A stretch of 64,000 nucleotides of DNA from contig OZ020523.1 of NCBI GenBank assembly GCA_963971425.1, positions 16,302,867-16,366,866 on the forward strand, in the 5' to 3' direction. The notes below the pieces were generated by a model. It had not been told where the DNA came from. It did not search any database and saw only the letters and a program-made list of their open reading frames with translations. Each line of letters starts with the position of its first letter. The first letter of the stretch is position 1. A program made the position numbers and the translations under genes. Source of the DNA: Bryoerythrophyllum caledonicum. Taxonomy: Eukaryota; Streptophyta; Bryopsida; Pottiales; Pottiaceae. Shown here one piece after another: positions 27,506-38,700 of this stretch.

Positions 27506-30500
27506 ATGGAGGCTTCAGGAGGTTTCGACGGAGGGGCGATGGTGGATCAGGTGGCGGAGGAGGGTTTTTTCTTCAGGGGCACTATCAGCGAGGCCATAGC
27601 GCGCGCGCAGGCGAGCGATCTGGTTCTCATCGTCTTCCTCGCGGGTGAGTTAGGGTTTGGAGGTTGTGGGTGTGATTTGTTCGGGCTTTGATGATTTTCG
27701 TTTCCTTGCGTGCAGGCGAGAACGAGGAGTCGGTGTCGATGGAGGTCACCACATTTCGCGACGCCGCTGTGAGTTCGATTGCGATGGATTCTGATGAGTT
27801 TTTTCTTGGTGAGGTTTCTGATTTTGGGGTTGGGTTTCAGGTGTTGGATGAGGTGAAGAAGGAGAGTTTGATGCTGCGGTTGCAGGAAGGGAGCACCGAT
27901 GCTGCGTATTTTCAAGCCATTTGTATCCTTTTAAGGTCACTCGAGGTTAGGTTTTGGGTTTTCTGAGTCTTCGTTGGCGATTCCTTGACGTGAGCTCTGT
28001 CAGTTCCTGTGAGGCGTGTTCCGACGCTTACGTTTCTTGGATACAAAGGGACGTTGCTGGGACAGCTCGGTGAGGCTCCGTTTTTTTTGACGAAATGCTT
28101 GAAATGCTGTGTCGGTAGTGAATTTGTGTTACTGACGCACCTGTTGTTTTCGTCGCAACAGAGGGTTACCAAGATGCTGAGAAGTTTTTGACAGCTCTGC
28201 GGAATGTTCAGGTTCGTCTGATCGAAAACCATATGATAAAAACTCACCCGGAGTTCGAATAAGATACCCCCTCTTTTTTTAATTGAAATCAGCTCTTGAA
28301 ATCAAATTAAAGTAGAGGAAGACAACAGATTCTCATGCTTGAACAAATATGGCTACAACTGCTTCGACTCGATTTTAGAGGCCACCAATCTCTTCTAGTG
28401 ATCTAGTTTAGAGTGAGGAAAGTAGTGAAATTAGGAGGTATCGTCTTGTAGAAAACTCGTATTGAAATGAGCAAGTTATGCGCTCCATCAGCTGCAGAGA
28501 GTTGCAGCGAAGGCGATGGTTGCCCTTCTTTCTTCGGCAAACTTGGCAGCTGCGAATGGTGGTTCTGTCGCTCCTCCGTCAGCACCGCCACCGGAACCTC
28601 CCACATCTGCTGGTGAGACCACCATACAACAGTTTTTTGTGTAACGATAGCATAAGAAATTCCCAGAGTACTGCTGTGTTGCACCAGTTCAGGCCTTCAG
28701 AATTGAAGTTTTTTTGTAAAGTGGGCAAAGAGATCATGAGTTCTGACCTCTTAAGTTCGTCACCTTTGAGGATGAAGAAGAAGAGGTAGACCACCAAGCT
28801 AACTCCATTGATCTAGTAGCTATTTAGAGTGAACTAACGTAGTACTATGGATCAAAAGAGGGGTATCTTATTCACTTTTCTTTGCCAGATGCAGGGATCT
28901 CTACGCGTGAAGATGTACCAGCACAACCAAGTTCCAGCGCAGTGGAGGGACCATCAGTGGATGTCGAGCTTCCTGAAGTTGCCAGGAATCCACAGCCGGT
29001 TGCAGTTGCAGGTTCCTTGACGGTTGATGGCAGGGCTTCTGGAGGCATCACTGCTGCTGCTGCAGGCACACACTCGTCGTTGAAGAGTGCTAGTACATCT
29101 GAGGCTGTTCCGAAGCAGGCTACGTCTGGGAATGGGAAGAAGGCGCCGCTGCGGCGGGAGCCATCCGGGGGTGCGAAGCCGGTGAAGGTGAGGACGGGCC
29201 CGTTTCTGCTGCAGGTGCGGCTCACAAACGGCGAAACCATACAAGGAACGTTCGAGTCGTACCAGCTGTTGAGGGACGTGAAGAATTTCGTCGACCTGCA
29301 GCGAACTGATGGCAACATGGAGTTCCGCTTGGCCGTGCCCTTCCCTCGGAAACTCTTCTCTGAAGAAGGTTAGCTAATTTTTCCATATGTTCGTCTATGT
29401 TCTTCAAAGTGTTTCTTCCATTGTGACACTTGTATAAATTCGGTATTGAATGGCAGTCGTTCTCCTGACTTTGGTAGTTTAGAAAGCCTCCTGTAAACTA
29501 CATGAATATGTAGTGTATTGTTTGAAACTCAAACTCGTTTTAGCAACCATGAGTCTAATGCCAAAGTTGATCAAATCGCAGTCGGTCTCCTAACTTTAGC
29601 AGCTAAGGAAGCTTTCTCTAAACATGAAAATGTAGGAACTTAATAGCTGCTTTTGGCAAGCATGACATTGGCAATCTCCAGTTACTGTTTTCCGGTCCTG
29701 TATATCATTAAGGTACAGCTCGTGAGGTTAATTGATTCTTCTTGAGTTTGACATGTTCACTGATGGAATTGTTTGGCAGATATGGGGAAGACGTTATCTA
29801 AACTAGACATTGGTCCACGCTCAGCGCTAATTCTGATCGGCAGCGACAATCCAACGGGTAACCCATCTCATTCTAGGGCGCAAGCAAGTAGCGAAACCGA
29901 CAGCTCTCAACAAAGCGACGCATCTCCAGCCCCTGAATCTTACGTTGGGAAGTTTCTGTCGTTCGTGAGTCCCTATGTATACGGCAGATCTGCTGCTCCT
30001 CAACAAGCGCCTGCGTCTCACAGCAGTGAGTCTTCCTAACCCTCTTGAAAAGAAAGAAAAAACTTCCTGGCTGTAAAATCTTCTCACTTGACAGGAATCG
30101 CCACAAGTTGCCAATATCGCAACTTGTGCGTTCCAAAAACTAGAAAAAAAAAACAGTTCCTCCGATAACTTAGCTGTAATCTGAGCTCTTGACCTGCGCA
30201 CGTGAACTCTTTAATTACAATACAATGGAGATGTAGCAGTTTAAATGTGGAGAGGGGCTTTCAGAGGAGTGAGCAGCGCGGTCACCTTTTTCAGTTACAA
30301 ACTCTTCACGTTTTCCAGGTTTGCGGGAAGGTGCTCAGCCTCCGATGTCGAATGCAAGTCGACCCGAGGCGCCGTTCACCATGCCCTCCCACGCAGCTGG
30401 CGCGACGCAGGAGGGTCCTGCTGCCACTGCGCAAGGTGGAAGGTTGAGCCAGAGGAGGGGAGGCGCTTCTAACGTGCACACGTTGCGAGGAGCAGACGAC

Positions 30501-30581
30501 GAGGGGCCTGCTCCGGGAAACACGTACTGGAACGGCAATTCGACGCAGTTCGGTGGAAATGACGAAGCCAAGGAAGATTGA
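27506..30581 (+). CDS. UBX-domain protein with N-terminal thioredoxin-like domain (plant UBX family)
   Basis: Nine exons: 27506-27644, 27716-27768, 27841-27922, 28004-28069, 28162-28211, 28498-28612, 28889-29368, 29780-30025 and 30319-30581, with matching phases and 497 residues. Residues about 20-130 form a UAS/thioredoxin-like domain (RGTISEAIARAQASDLVLIV, QAIFPVRRVPTLTFLGYKG). A Ser/Pro/Ala-rich linker follows. The UBX domain (about 270-355) has the p97/CDC48-contacting FPR motif in AVPFPRKLF. Proteins of this build (Arabidopsis PUX11, animal UBXN4) act as CDC48 adaptors; the animal one works in ER-associated degradation. The last about 110 residues are low-complexity, rich in Gly, Ala and Gln. 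No transmembrane segment is evident, unlike UBXN4. Intact. Confidence 0.88.
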
Positions 30582-31278
30582 GCCCCCACTTCTTATGTAT
30601 ATTCAGAAAGCACGTCATTGCAAGCACTACTTGTGATAGCTTCTCATGTGTATTTAAATTTTCTTTCTATTGGTGTGAAACAAAAGCAAAACCCATTGCA
30701 ACATTGTTTATCCTTGAAACTAGATACAAAATCCAACAATTCTACAAACTCTACATGCCACTCATGCCAAGTGAATACAAATCGTTGGTAAGAAAAACAT
30801 ACCTTGACAAAACACATGCACAGATAATGAGCAAAGAAAAATTGGACCGTAACATTTACAGTTACTATCATCTGAGAAATCTCTCACTGAAGGGGAAAAA
30901 GGTCCAGAGACAAAATTAACTATTCATACCCGTAAGATATACATACTGTGATTTTAGATATTGGGCAAGAAGCAGGGGCCATAGCTGACGCACCTTCAAA
31001 AAATGTGTCCCACTACTCTGGAACACCGTCCCATTTTGTCGTCAAATTTGCACCACGGATGTGATTTCTTCTATACTCCTTGATGTTCGACCTCTATGAC
31101 ATTCACGCAATCGATAGTATGGTGCGTGAACTATGGCTTCTCAGGGTCAAAAACACAAGTTTAGGACACGGAAATGGACACCCCTTTGCTGTCCACCGGA
31201 TAACACCGTACTCAGGAAACATATATCTACACTGTAGAGTACTACCGTTGCAATCGAACAATCCTGCTCCAGCGTCTT
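30582..31278. other. Convergent intergenic region, no gene seen
   Basis: Lies between the 3' ends of the UBX gene and the minus-strand tail-anchored protein gene. A 113-codon plus-strand frame at 30578-30919 shows AT-rich, Lys-rich composition and no domain; it is most likely UTR. Confidence 0.5.
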
Positions 31279-32892
31279 TCAAGCGATAGGTGCTGGGTTC
31301 CGCTTCAGTACAACGAGGGCAAGAACGAGAATCGTAAGCACCATGCACGCCTTGAAGGGAACGTCAGTGGGGTCGCTGTCTTTGTCTCCGAAGATTTTCC
31401 GATCCACGAATCCGAAGATGCCGTTCACGAGGTCAACCATGGTGTCCATAACCTCCCACACAACGTTCCTGATGCAGTTGAGTGCAACCAAAAAAGGATT
31501 GACGCGCTGAGGGTGCGTCGTGCTGGTAGAGCTCGGAACTTCCTCATAACCTTCATACCCTCCGTTGCGAGAGACCGTCATTGTGCGTTGTCGCATGAGC
31601 TCCTGCACCTTCTCATTCTTCACAAATGCATCCCAGATTGCGGGATCCCTCGCCAGCGATACCACAGCCGCCTGCACCACATTGAGACGCGAATTACTCC
31701 TTGAATTCAGGAATTAAACAACTGTGAATCTGTAAAGAATTATGAAGGGCTGATACCAGATTCACGATGAAAAAACTAGAACAACTCTACAGACACGAAA
31801 CACTCTAGAGAATGTCCCATATCTTAGACTATCCAGAACGTGAGCCAGACATATATTAGCCTTCACCACGCAGTTTTATGAAAAATGAAATATTCATATT
31901 GCTCGAAAAGAGCAACTTTTTACGCTCGAAAGGGAAAAGAGATGCTGGTGGAAGAAAGTACCTGGATATCAGGATCAGTCTGCAGCAAGTCTAGGCACCG
32001 AGAAACGACATGGCTCCCTCCCGGTGCAACAAGAGCGAGGGCGTTATTATGATCCGCTGATGAGCTGACCAGCTGATTCGTACTTGTTGTGGTCAGCTCC
32101 TGCACATCAAAAGAACGCTGTGTAGCGGTAGCCATACTTACAGAGTCCACTTCTGCACAAGGCCCATCGTTAATGGTTGGGCCAGAGCTCCTGGGAGAGC
32201 TTATCTTGGCAGCATCCCTGTGTACAACACGCTTATGAGATCCACGTGGCGAATCTACGATGAATCCACATTATTATATGACAATGAACCAAGAATTACA
32301 AAAACTGCCAACCACTGGCAACAGAAGTGCTCAAACATAAACCTAATTCCTTGGTATCATCAATTTCAGAAGCTCTATCTCAAAATAGACATTTCATGAG
32401 ATCACATGTTGATGTAACCCTAAATGAACAATAGGCTTCAGTGTGCTTACTTTTGAATGAATGTTGCCTTCAACTCTCTTGTAGCCTCATCAGCTTCCTC
32501 CTGAGAAGGCACGCCACCAAATTGAGCGAAGTGATCCACTACTATAGGTGCCTCTTCGTGGCAGAAGTCGTACTCTTCGTCAATGTAATGAGGCCCTGCG
32601 GATGGTTTAGACAGCCGTGACGCATCCCGGTGCCTCGCTGCAGCAGTTGGGTCGACATGCGCGACCGCAGGTGTCGACACAGATGCAACAGCAGCTGCCG
32701 CGGCTGTGCCTGCAAATCAACAAAATTTGATCCCATATGAGATCGTGATTCGCTGCAACCCTATAACAAATCCAGAAAGAACAAATAATGCAAGCAAGAG
32801 CTTCAGTCAGCTTAATATTCTCAACCATCAATCCAAGTCCAAAAAATTCCACTTGAATATATACCTGCAACCTTCGAAATGCTCCGCAGCAT
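31279..32892 (-). CDS. Tail-anchored protein of unknown function
   Basis: Four exons on the minus strand: 32892-32865, 32709-32451, 32217-31962 and 31671-31279, phases consistent, 311 residues. I do not recognise a characterised family. The N-terminal MLRSISKVAGTAAAAAVASV looks weakly presequence-like. A central acidic block (HYIDEEYDFCHEEAPIVVDH) is followed by Ser/Thr-rich sequence. The C-terminal third includes DPAIWDAFVKNEKVQELMRQ and ends in one hydrophobic helix (about residues 288-306, ACMVLTILVLALVVL) with a short tail. That arrangement fits a tail-anchored membrane protein facing the cytosol. The FVKNEKVQELMRQ segment recalls plant proteins annotated only as uncharacterised. No damage seen. 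Confidence 0.75.
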
Positions 32893-33150
32893 CTTGAAAC
32901 CTTGTTCTCCTACAACAATCTGCTAAAGATAAAAAGAAACCTCTCATCAGATCTGACGGCAATAAATCGTCTAACCAACAATAACCTTAGACTCAATCAA
33001 ACTCTAGACAATCACAACCAGCATACTCAAAACCAACCTACAATATGCAAAGTCCTTCCCTGACCAGTAGAATCCAACAAACGACTGAAACCAAGAACAG
33101 AAGGGTTTCTAGAAGGCGAGAACGGAGCCGTCGATTGAATTTACGAAAAT
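32893..33150 (-). promoter_or_regulatory. 5' UTR/promoter-proximal region of the tail-anchored protein gene
   Basis: Directly upstream of the start codon on the minus strand. It contains a possible 5' UTR exon or intron, but I cannot define it. Confidence 0.4.
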
Positions 33151-34125
33151 CAAAACCCTAGGCTACACCGATATACCAACCTTGGATACTAAATTTTACA
33201 AGCGATACCGTCAGCCAACACCGAGTTTGCAATTCAATCCTTCCCCCTGACATTAAAAGAGACGTCAAGAACCAGAGAGAATGTTGTTTAAGCAACGCAG
33301 AGCTGAAACTCTAGGCTAAACCGCCCTCCCGGGTTAGCAAGAAAGGAGCAAAGGAATTGCAACAACCAGCACCGCCAGTAGATTTGCAAGATCCAAAACT
33401 GTACAATACAGTGAAATAGACGACTCAAAGATCAAAACAAAAATAGAAACCCTAAACTGAATTGCAAACTTCCAATTTAGAGTTTCCAATTCGGTTTTTG
33501 GAAGAAACGTGCAAACTTCCGAAAACGCTGCACCGACACCCCTGCAATTTAGAACGTCCTCCGCAGCGTAAAGTCCACTATGATGAACAACTCACGGAAG
33601 GCACGATCGGAGCGTTTCTTTGAGTAATACGAGAAACCCCAGGCTAAACTGACCTCCAAGAAGTGCAAGAGACGTGTTACCCCAAAATCTTCCAACAGCA
33701 CCGAGTCTAAGTCTCTAGACCTGCAATCCAATGGAGGACGCACGGAAGGCGAGAACGTCGTATAAGCTCCCTGCGAGAGGTGAAACCCTAGGCTAAACCG
33801 ACTGCAATACCAAAATTCACCGTGCTCAATCTCGAATTGAATTGTCTCAGCCCCTTCACAACGGAGAACTCACAGAAGACGATACTTGTACGAAATGTGC
33901 GAAAGACCAAACCCTAAGCTTAACCGACTTACGCAATTTCAAGCAGCACCGTCCAAATCCGTTATTGATATCGAATGCACACAGAAAACGAGAGCGATCT
34001 CTGGGATAAAACCCTAGGCCGAACCGACCGCACTTTCAAGCATCGCCGTGTTCAATCCACCAGAGCTAAAATCCTCGGAGGACGCACACACAGAAAACGA
34101 GGAGAGAATGAGATGAAACCCTCGA
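33151..34125 (-). repeat. Degenerate tandem repeat with telobox-like motifs upstream of the tail-anchored gene
   Basis: AAACCCTA occurs at about 33153, 33447, 33783, 33909 and 34008, with near variants at 33305, 33633 and 34116. Most are followed by GGCTAAACCGA-like sequence, and the spaces between carry recurring AGCACCG and GAAGGCGAGAACG-like words. The unit is roughly 100-170 bp. Teloboxes are known plant promoter elements; here they come as a tandem array 0.26-1.2 kb upstream of the start codon. Confidence 0.65.
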
Positions 34126-34610
34126 CCTCCGGAAATGGCAGAAACTGACGTGAATGCGAGGCGAGCAACAAACTTTCCCGCTGAGATGAAAATGAAGAGG
34201 AACTTCAAGTTGCTTGTGCTTGTGGACAAGTTTTGGATTTGCAGAGATTCCAGGTGCGTCATGACTTGCGTGATACTGTAGAGGAATCTAGGAAAATGAT
34301 AGATCTTAATTATCAACATCTACGTAATTTCTGATGAACACTACAACATCTACGAATGGGTACATTTTGCTCTAGTTCCGTCGCTTGTCCGAAGTGGGGC
34401 CCAAGCTGGTTGGGTGCCGTAGCGCGGCCGCTACCCATTGGCCGAGTATTTGTCATTCAGGAATCACCCCCAATCAGCCCTTTTTTTTTCGTTCTAGAGG
34501 GATAGCAACAGTGGCTGCAGAGGCCAGGGAGCTGTAGCACTTCTGGCTTTCTCTTAAATCCAAACGAAACCAAATTTTCTCCATAAGCATCCATTTTGAA
34601 GATTTCATCT
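34126..34610. other. Boundary between gene island and retroelement nest
   Basis: No gene recognised. The retroelement-related sequence on the right begins near 34611. I could not identify a target duplication or the missing 5' part of the outer retroelement here. Confidence 0.4.
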
Positions 34611-34993
34611 CTATGGGTGCGTCGTGCCTATGAGTTCCCGGACGTATACCTCCTCCCGCATGCCCCAGGGAACTTCGAGCAAACCCTCGTAGCCCATTGT
34701 CTTCAGGCTCGATTTCAGTAAGTTATACTCGTCCATGTCTTCGGGAATATCCGGAAGAACGCGGGCCAAGGGTGGGAGCACAACTGCCGGCTCTTCGTCT
34801 CTCCGGCCGCGCCCATCCCTATCCGTCCTCTTCTTCTTGGCCATCGGAACATTCTTCGTGGGAATTCCTATCACCTCACAGTCTCTCAAGGTAGTCCCTG
34901 CACACACCGACCTTACAAAAGCTCTCCCTAACGAACGCACGTCCGTTTTAACCGTCTAAGCTTCAAACCCTAACGGCCAACAGTTAGAAAACC

Positions 34994-35066
<73 letters not shown>

Positions 35067-35428
35067 AAAATCCTAATGCGGAACCCCAACACGCGAGGAA
35101 GAAATGGAGAAGAAAGAGTTTTCCCTCCGAACCCGAGCCTTAAGTAGTCCGGCCGTTAGTATGGCATCATGATGATAGTTGATGGTGACCTTTCCGGCTG
35201 ACGGTTCCGGATAATTGAATGCCCCATAATTCCGGTTCCTACTCCGGCTCTGCATTTAACAGTTTTAGGCTTAATTAGGGTTTATAGTCCGGCCCATCAG
35301 ACTTTAATATTGCATCAAGACTATAGGTTGTATCCTAACATGAATTATCGCAACTAATTAACTAATTTTTTTGTTTTGGCCGGAATTTAAGGTTAACTTC
35401 CGGCACCATGTGGGAATGGAGTCCCACA
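34611..35428 (-). mobile_element. Truncated retroelement fragment, copy 1 (minus strand)
   Basis: On the minus strand the fragment begins at 35428 with TGTGGGACTCCATTCCCACA, then TGGTGCCGGAAGTTAACC (primer-binding-site-like). A leader of about 500 bp follows, then an ORF (34940-34611) coding MAKKKRTDRDGRG and a block ending in MGYEGLLEVPWGMREEVYVREL. It breaks off near 34611. The leader and ORF are clearly related to 35429-36660. Confidence 0.7.
34997..35059. repeat. (GA)n microsatellite
   Basis: About 31 uninterrupted GA dinucleotides, expanded from a short GAGAGA tract that is also present in the related copy at 36281-36304. Confidence 0.97.
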
Positions 35429-36660
35429 CTCTGGAAGTTAAGGATTTCGTCATACTTCCAGATTTCGCCAGAGTTAGCTACTGGTGGTGAGCATAGAGGT
35501 GCACCACATACGAGGCCACAGGTGTAGCTGATTTCTCCACCTTCTGGAGATTGGCTACGAGCCGGTTGATCAGCTCAGTCATCAACGTTCCCCAGTCGAT
35601 GACGATCTTTCCCTAGAGTGTTCCGAGGAAAGCGCAGGCCCACTTCGCCACCACCTATCTCGGCTTTTCCGGATGGAAGATAGGGTTTAAAAACCCTAGC
35701 ACTAGCTGGGCATCCAGATGCTGAAGGTCTTGGAGGTTGTAGCCATCCTTCAGGTCAGCTGGTCCTCCGAATTCCTCCGCCAGAAACTCGTCCCGCAGTT
35801 CCACCACCTTGGTGTGGCCGGGCCGGAAATCGTACGCTAGAGACCACTCCGGGACTCCCCAGACTTCCAGATGGGCTCTCATCAGCCCCTTATGTTTCTC
35901 GTCTGGGGTGCCTACAAGTTCCCGGACGTAAACCTCCTCCTGGATGCCCCAGGGAACCTCAAGCAAACCCTCACAACCCATATACTTTAGGCTATCCTTC
36001 AACATGTTGAGTTCGTCCGCGTCTTCTGGGAATTCCGGGAGGACACGGGTTAAGGGCAGGAGTGCAACTGACGGCTCCTTGTCTCTCCAGACGCGCCCAT
36101 CTCTGTTAGTTCGCTTCTTCTTGGCCACGGAGACCGTCTTCATCGAGTTGACCTATGTCCTTACTTTCTCTCAATGTTGTCCCTGCACGCACCGTCCTCG
36201 CCAAAACTCTCCTTAACGGACGCATGTCCGTTCTAACCGTCTAAGCTCTAAATCCTAATGGCCAGGAGTTAGAAAACCGTAAGAGAGAGAAGGGAGAGAG
36301 AGAAAGTGTTGGGCAGAACCTTAACATGCGTAGAAAAAATGAAAGAAAGAGTTTTCCCACCAAACCCCAGCCTTAAGTAGTTTGGCCGTTAGTACGGCTC
36401 ATAATGATAGTTGATGGTGTCAGCTCCGGCTTTAGATTCCGGATAACTGACTATCGCGGGATTCCGGTAATTGCTCCGGCTCCGCTTTTAACAGCTTTAG
36501 GCTTAATTAGGCTTTGCTGACTGGCCCATCCGACTTTATTCTTACATCAAGGCTATAGGCTGTATTCTAGCACAAATTCTCGTAACTACTTACTAATTTT
36601 TTTTGTTTTGGCCGGAATTTATGGTTAACTTCCGGCACCATGTGGGAACGAAGTCCCACA
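35429..36660 (-). mobile_element. Truncated retroelement fragment, copy 2 (minus strand), inserted in the methyltransferase gene
   Basis: The minus-strand left end at 36660 reads TGTGGGACTTCGTTCCCACA, then TGGTGCCGGAAGTTAACC, the same layout as copy 1. Its plus-strand right boundary abuts the cytosine methyltransferase sequence of the outer element directly, so it interrupts that gene near motif I. The other end appears cut by copy 1 at 35428. Confidence 0.7.
35438..36143 (-). pseudogene. Retroelement ORF of unknown function, copy 2
   Basis: Minus frame 36143-35655 codes 162 residues starting MKTVSVAKKKRTNRDGRVW. It includes LKYMGCEGLLEVPWGIQEEV and ends LNPIFHPEKPR at a stop. Past the stop, the same frame continues to resemble the longer copy at 38701-40314 (VIDWGTLMTELINRLV versus VNWAIIVKEVVLRLA), with more stops. 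The function is unknown. The weak resemblance to plant transposon-protein domains is a guess. Confidence 0.6.
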
Positions 36661-36918
36661 ATTGGTAGCTGTTTTACAAGCTGGGATGAAAGTTAAGCGC
36701 TTCGTTTACGTGGATGTGGATGAAGCAGCAAGGCATGCGGCCAAACGTCACACACGGAGACTGAGAACACAATTTCCAGAATTGTTGGCCACTAGTGCCA
36801 TCAAAACTTCTTTCTCTACACTTGTGGGTGATATTTCCTTGCTATCGGACGATGACATTCACCGTGTGGGTCATGTGGACCTTGTCATTACAGGATGGCC
36901 TTGCCAATGCATGTCTAT
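36661..36918 (+). pseudogene. Cytosine-5 DNA methyltransferase domain, N-terminal part (motifs II-IV)
   Basis: Open plus frame beginning LVAVLQAGMKVKRFVYVDVD, just after where motif I should lie. It continues with a VGDISLL stretch (motif III-like) and DLVITGWPCQ (motif IV with the catalytic Pro-Cys). In DNMT3/DRM enzymes this Cys attacks cytosine C6. The frame runs into the insertion at 36919. After the insertion the same domain resumes at 44414 in register. The motif I glycine-rich loop is missing because of the element ending at 36660. Confidence 0.82.
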
Positions 36919-37150
36919 TGTCGTAGTACGCGTTGGCAAGTATTCACATCTTAACACAAAAGATACCCTAAGGTATTCGTTCCTACAGAGAATCCTCGTG
37001 AACTACAACGACTAATAACAAGCCTATAACCATACAGTACTATATTCACCACAATTATTACATAACAAGACAAAGGAAGAAAGATAAATTACAAAGGTTA
37101 GACTTAGTTACACCAAAGCTTCATTCCCCATTACCAAAAAGGAGGGAGGT

Positions 37151-37302
37151 ATCCTCACTGCGGTCCTCACTACGATCCTCACCGGGTTTCCTCACTGCGG
37201 TCCTCACTACGGTCCTCATTGTGGTCCTCACTCGGTTTCTTCACTGTGGTCTTCACTGCGGTCCTCGCTGGGTTTCCTTACTGCGGTCCTCACTGGGTTT
37301 GG
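37151..37302. repeat. Minisatellite of GGTCCTCACT-like units
   Basis: Irregular 12-18-bp units built from CACTGCGGTCCT and GGGTTTCCT words, about ten in all. It lies near the end of the middle insertion. Confidence 0.8.
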
Positions 37303-38700
37303 ACGGGCATGACTTTACTCTATGTACACTATAGACATCCAGGTACTTTCGTATCCAGAGAAGGTTTTTCACCATGAACAAGGGTTCATGGACTCAAAGA
37401 GATTTTAGTATTTGACACAAGTAACAACTACTCTTCCTCCCATTCTCTCCTTCTAACTCTACTCACTCACTTGGATGGATATGGTATCAGTGAGATTCCC
37501 CCGAAGGGATGTTAGACCCGTGTTTCCGAAACTACGAGGTGCGTAATGTAAGTGAACAAGGGGCCTACCCGCCCACTATTCGTCCTCCTCCTAGTCTCCC
37601 TCCACATCCAATGCGGCTGGAGGTAAGATGTTTCAGGGGCCGGCCTGAGCCCTCACAATCGACGCCAATCTGACGCTGGAAGGTCACTCAAGACTCGCTG
37701 GGACCCTTACACATCCGTCACTCCCCCCTCGTCCTCCCCTATCCACTTGTAATCTCACCTATTATTCCCATCCACCCGGACTATTCTACTTGATGAAACA
37801 ATGAACAATCACAAAGGTCAGAGTTAGAGTCCCGCCCGACTAACCACCTACCCGTCTCACCTTTATTCCCATCCACCCGGACTAATCTACTTGATGGAAC
37901 AAGGAAACAACGACTTAGACGGTTAATACGGACTTGAGGAGTGGACTACTTGAAATGGTACTCACAGTCATATAGAATCCGAGCTCTCCCAATCATAGAA
38001 GGTTTTCAGAGAGCGTAGGTTTAGAATTAAACTGAAAGCAAAATACACACAACAAGCAGTTAAGAGAGGTGCCCCGAGGCTCCTCACTTATACTGCAGCA
38101 AACACACAGAAGCGTCCAAACACAAAGGATGCCTTCTACTAAACCCGGCAGCATTAACTACCCTTGACGGCGCAGTCACCGTCCACCAACTCTACGTGCA
38201 AAGTGAAAGGCATCTAAACACAAATCCCAAGGCAAAACCAAGTCAAATCCACATTCAACTTGGGGCCAAGTCCAAGAGTGAACAGTAACCAACAAACAAA
38301 GAATCTGACCCTACTTCCAGGTCAACTCCTCAAGTCTTCTCTTCTCTTCCCTCCTCTTCCGCTTTTTCGCGCTCTTGCTCGAAGTCAAGAGAGCCGCGGC
38401 CGTCGCGAGCGTCCCAAGAGGGGATAACATATTTGCGGATGAAGAGGGTGCCGAATCGGCCATGGATGACCGAGGCAAGCCCTCCATCGAAGTCAACGTG
38501 GCATCCGGGCCACCTGGAGTGAGTAGCACAGAAGTAGTGCCCTGGTGGGGCTCAGACCGGGCCGGAAGGACTGGTACCTAGCTCGGAGTCCCAATGAAGA
38601 CCTCCTGAATAGATGTGTGTCCCAACTTGCCCTCAGTCCATATTGGAAGGTGCAAGAAAGCTGAGCTCTCACTAGTGGTCTTCCCGAAAGGAGACATACC
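37303..38700. other. Non-coding part of the middle insertion
   Basis: No protein recognised. A segment around 37765-37915 contains two direct copies of a roughly 45-bp stretch with CCCATCCACCCGGACTA. The rest is unassigned. Confidence 0.45.

Noticed and set aside
28403-28797. Minus-strand ORFs inside the UBX gene
   Set aside because: Antisense shadows of exon 6 and its introns; the plus-strand exon structure is fully consistent.
36601-36660. Helitron end (hairpin TGTGGGA...TCCCACA)
   Set aside because: No CTRR terminus after the hairpin and no Rep/helicase; a TGG primer-site-like motif next to it fits a retroelement better.
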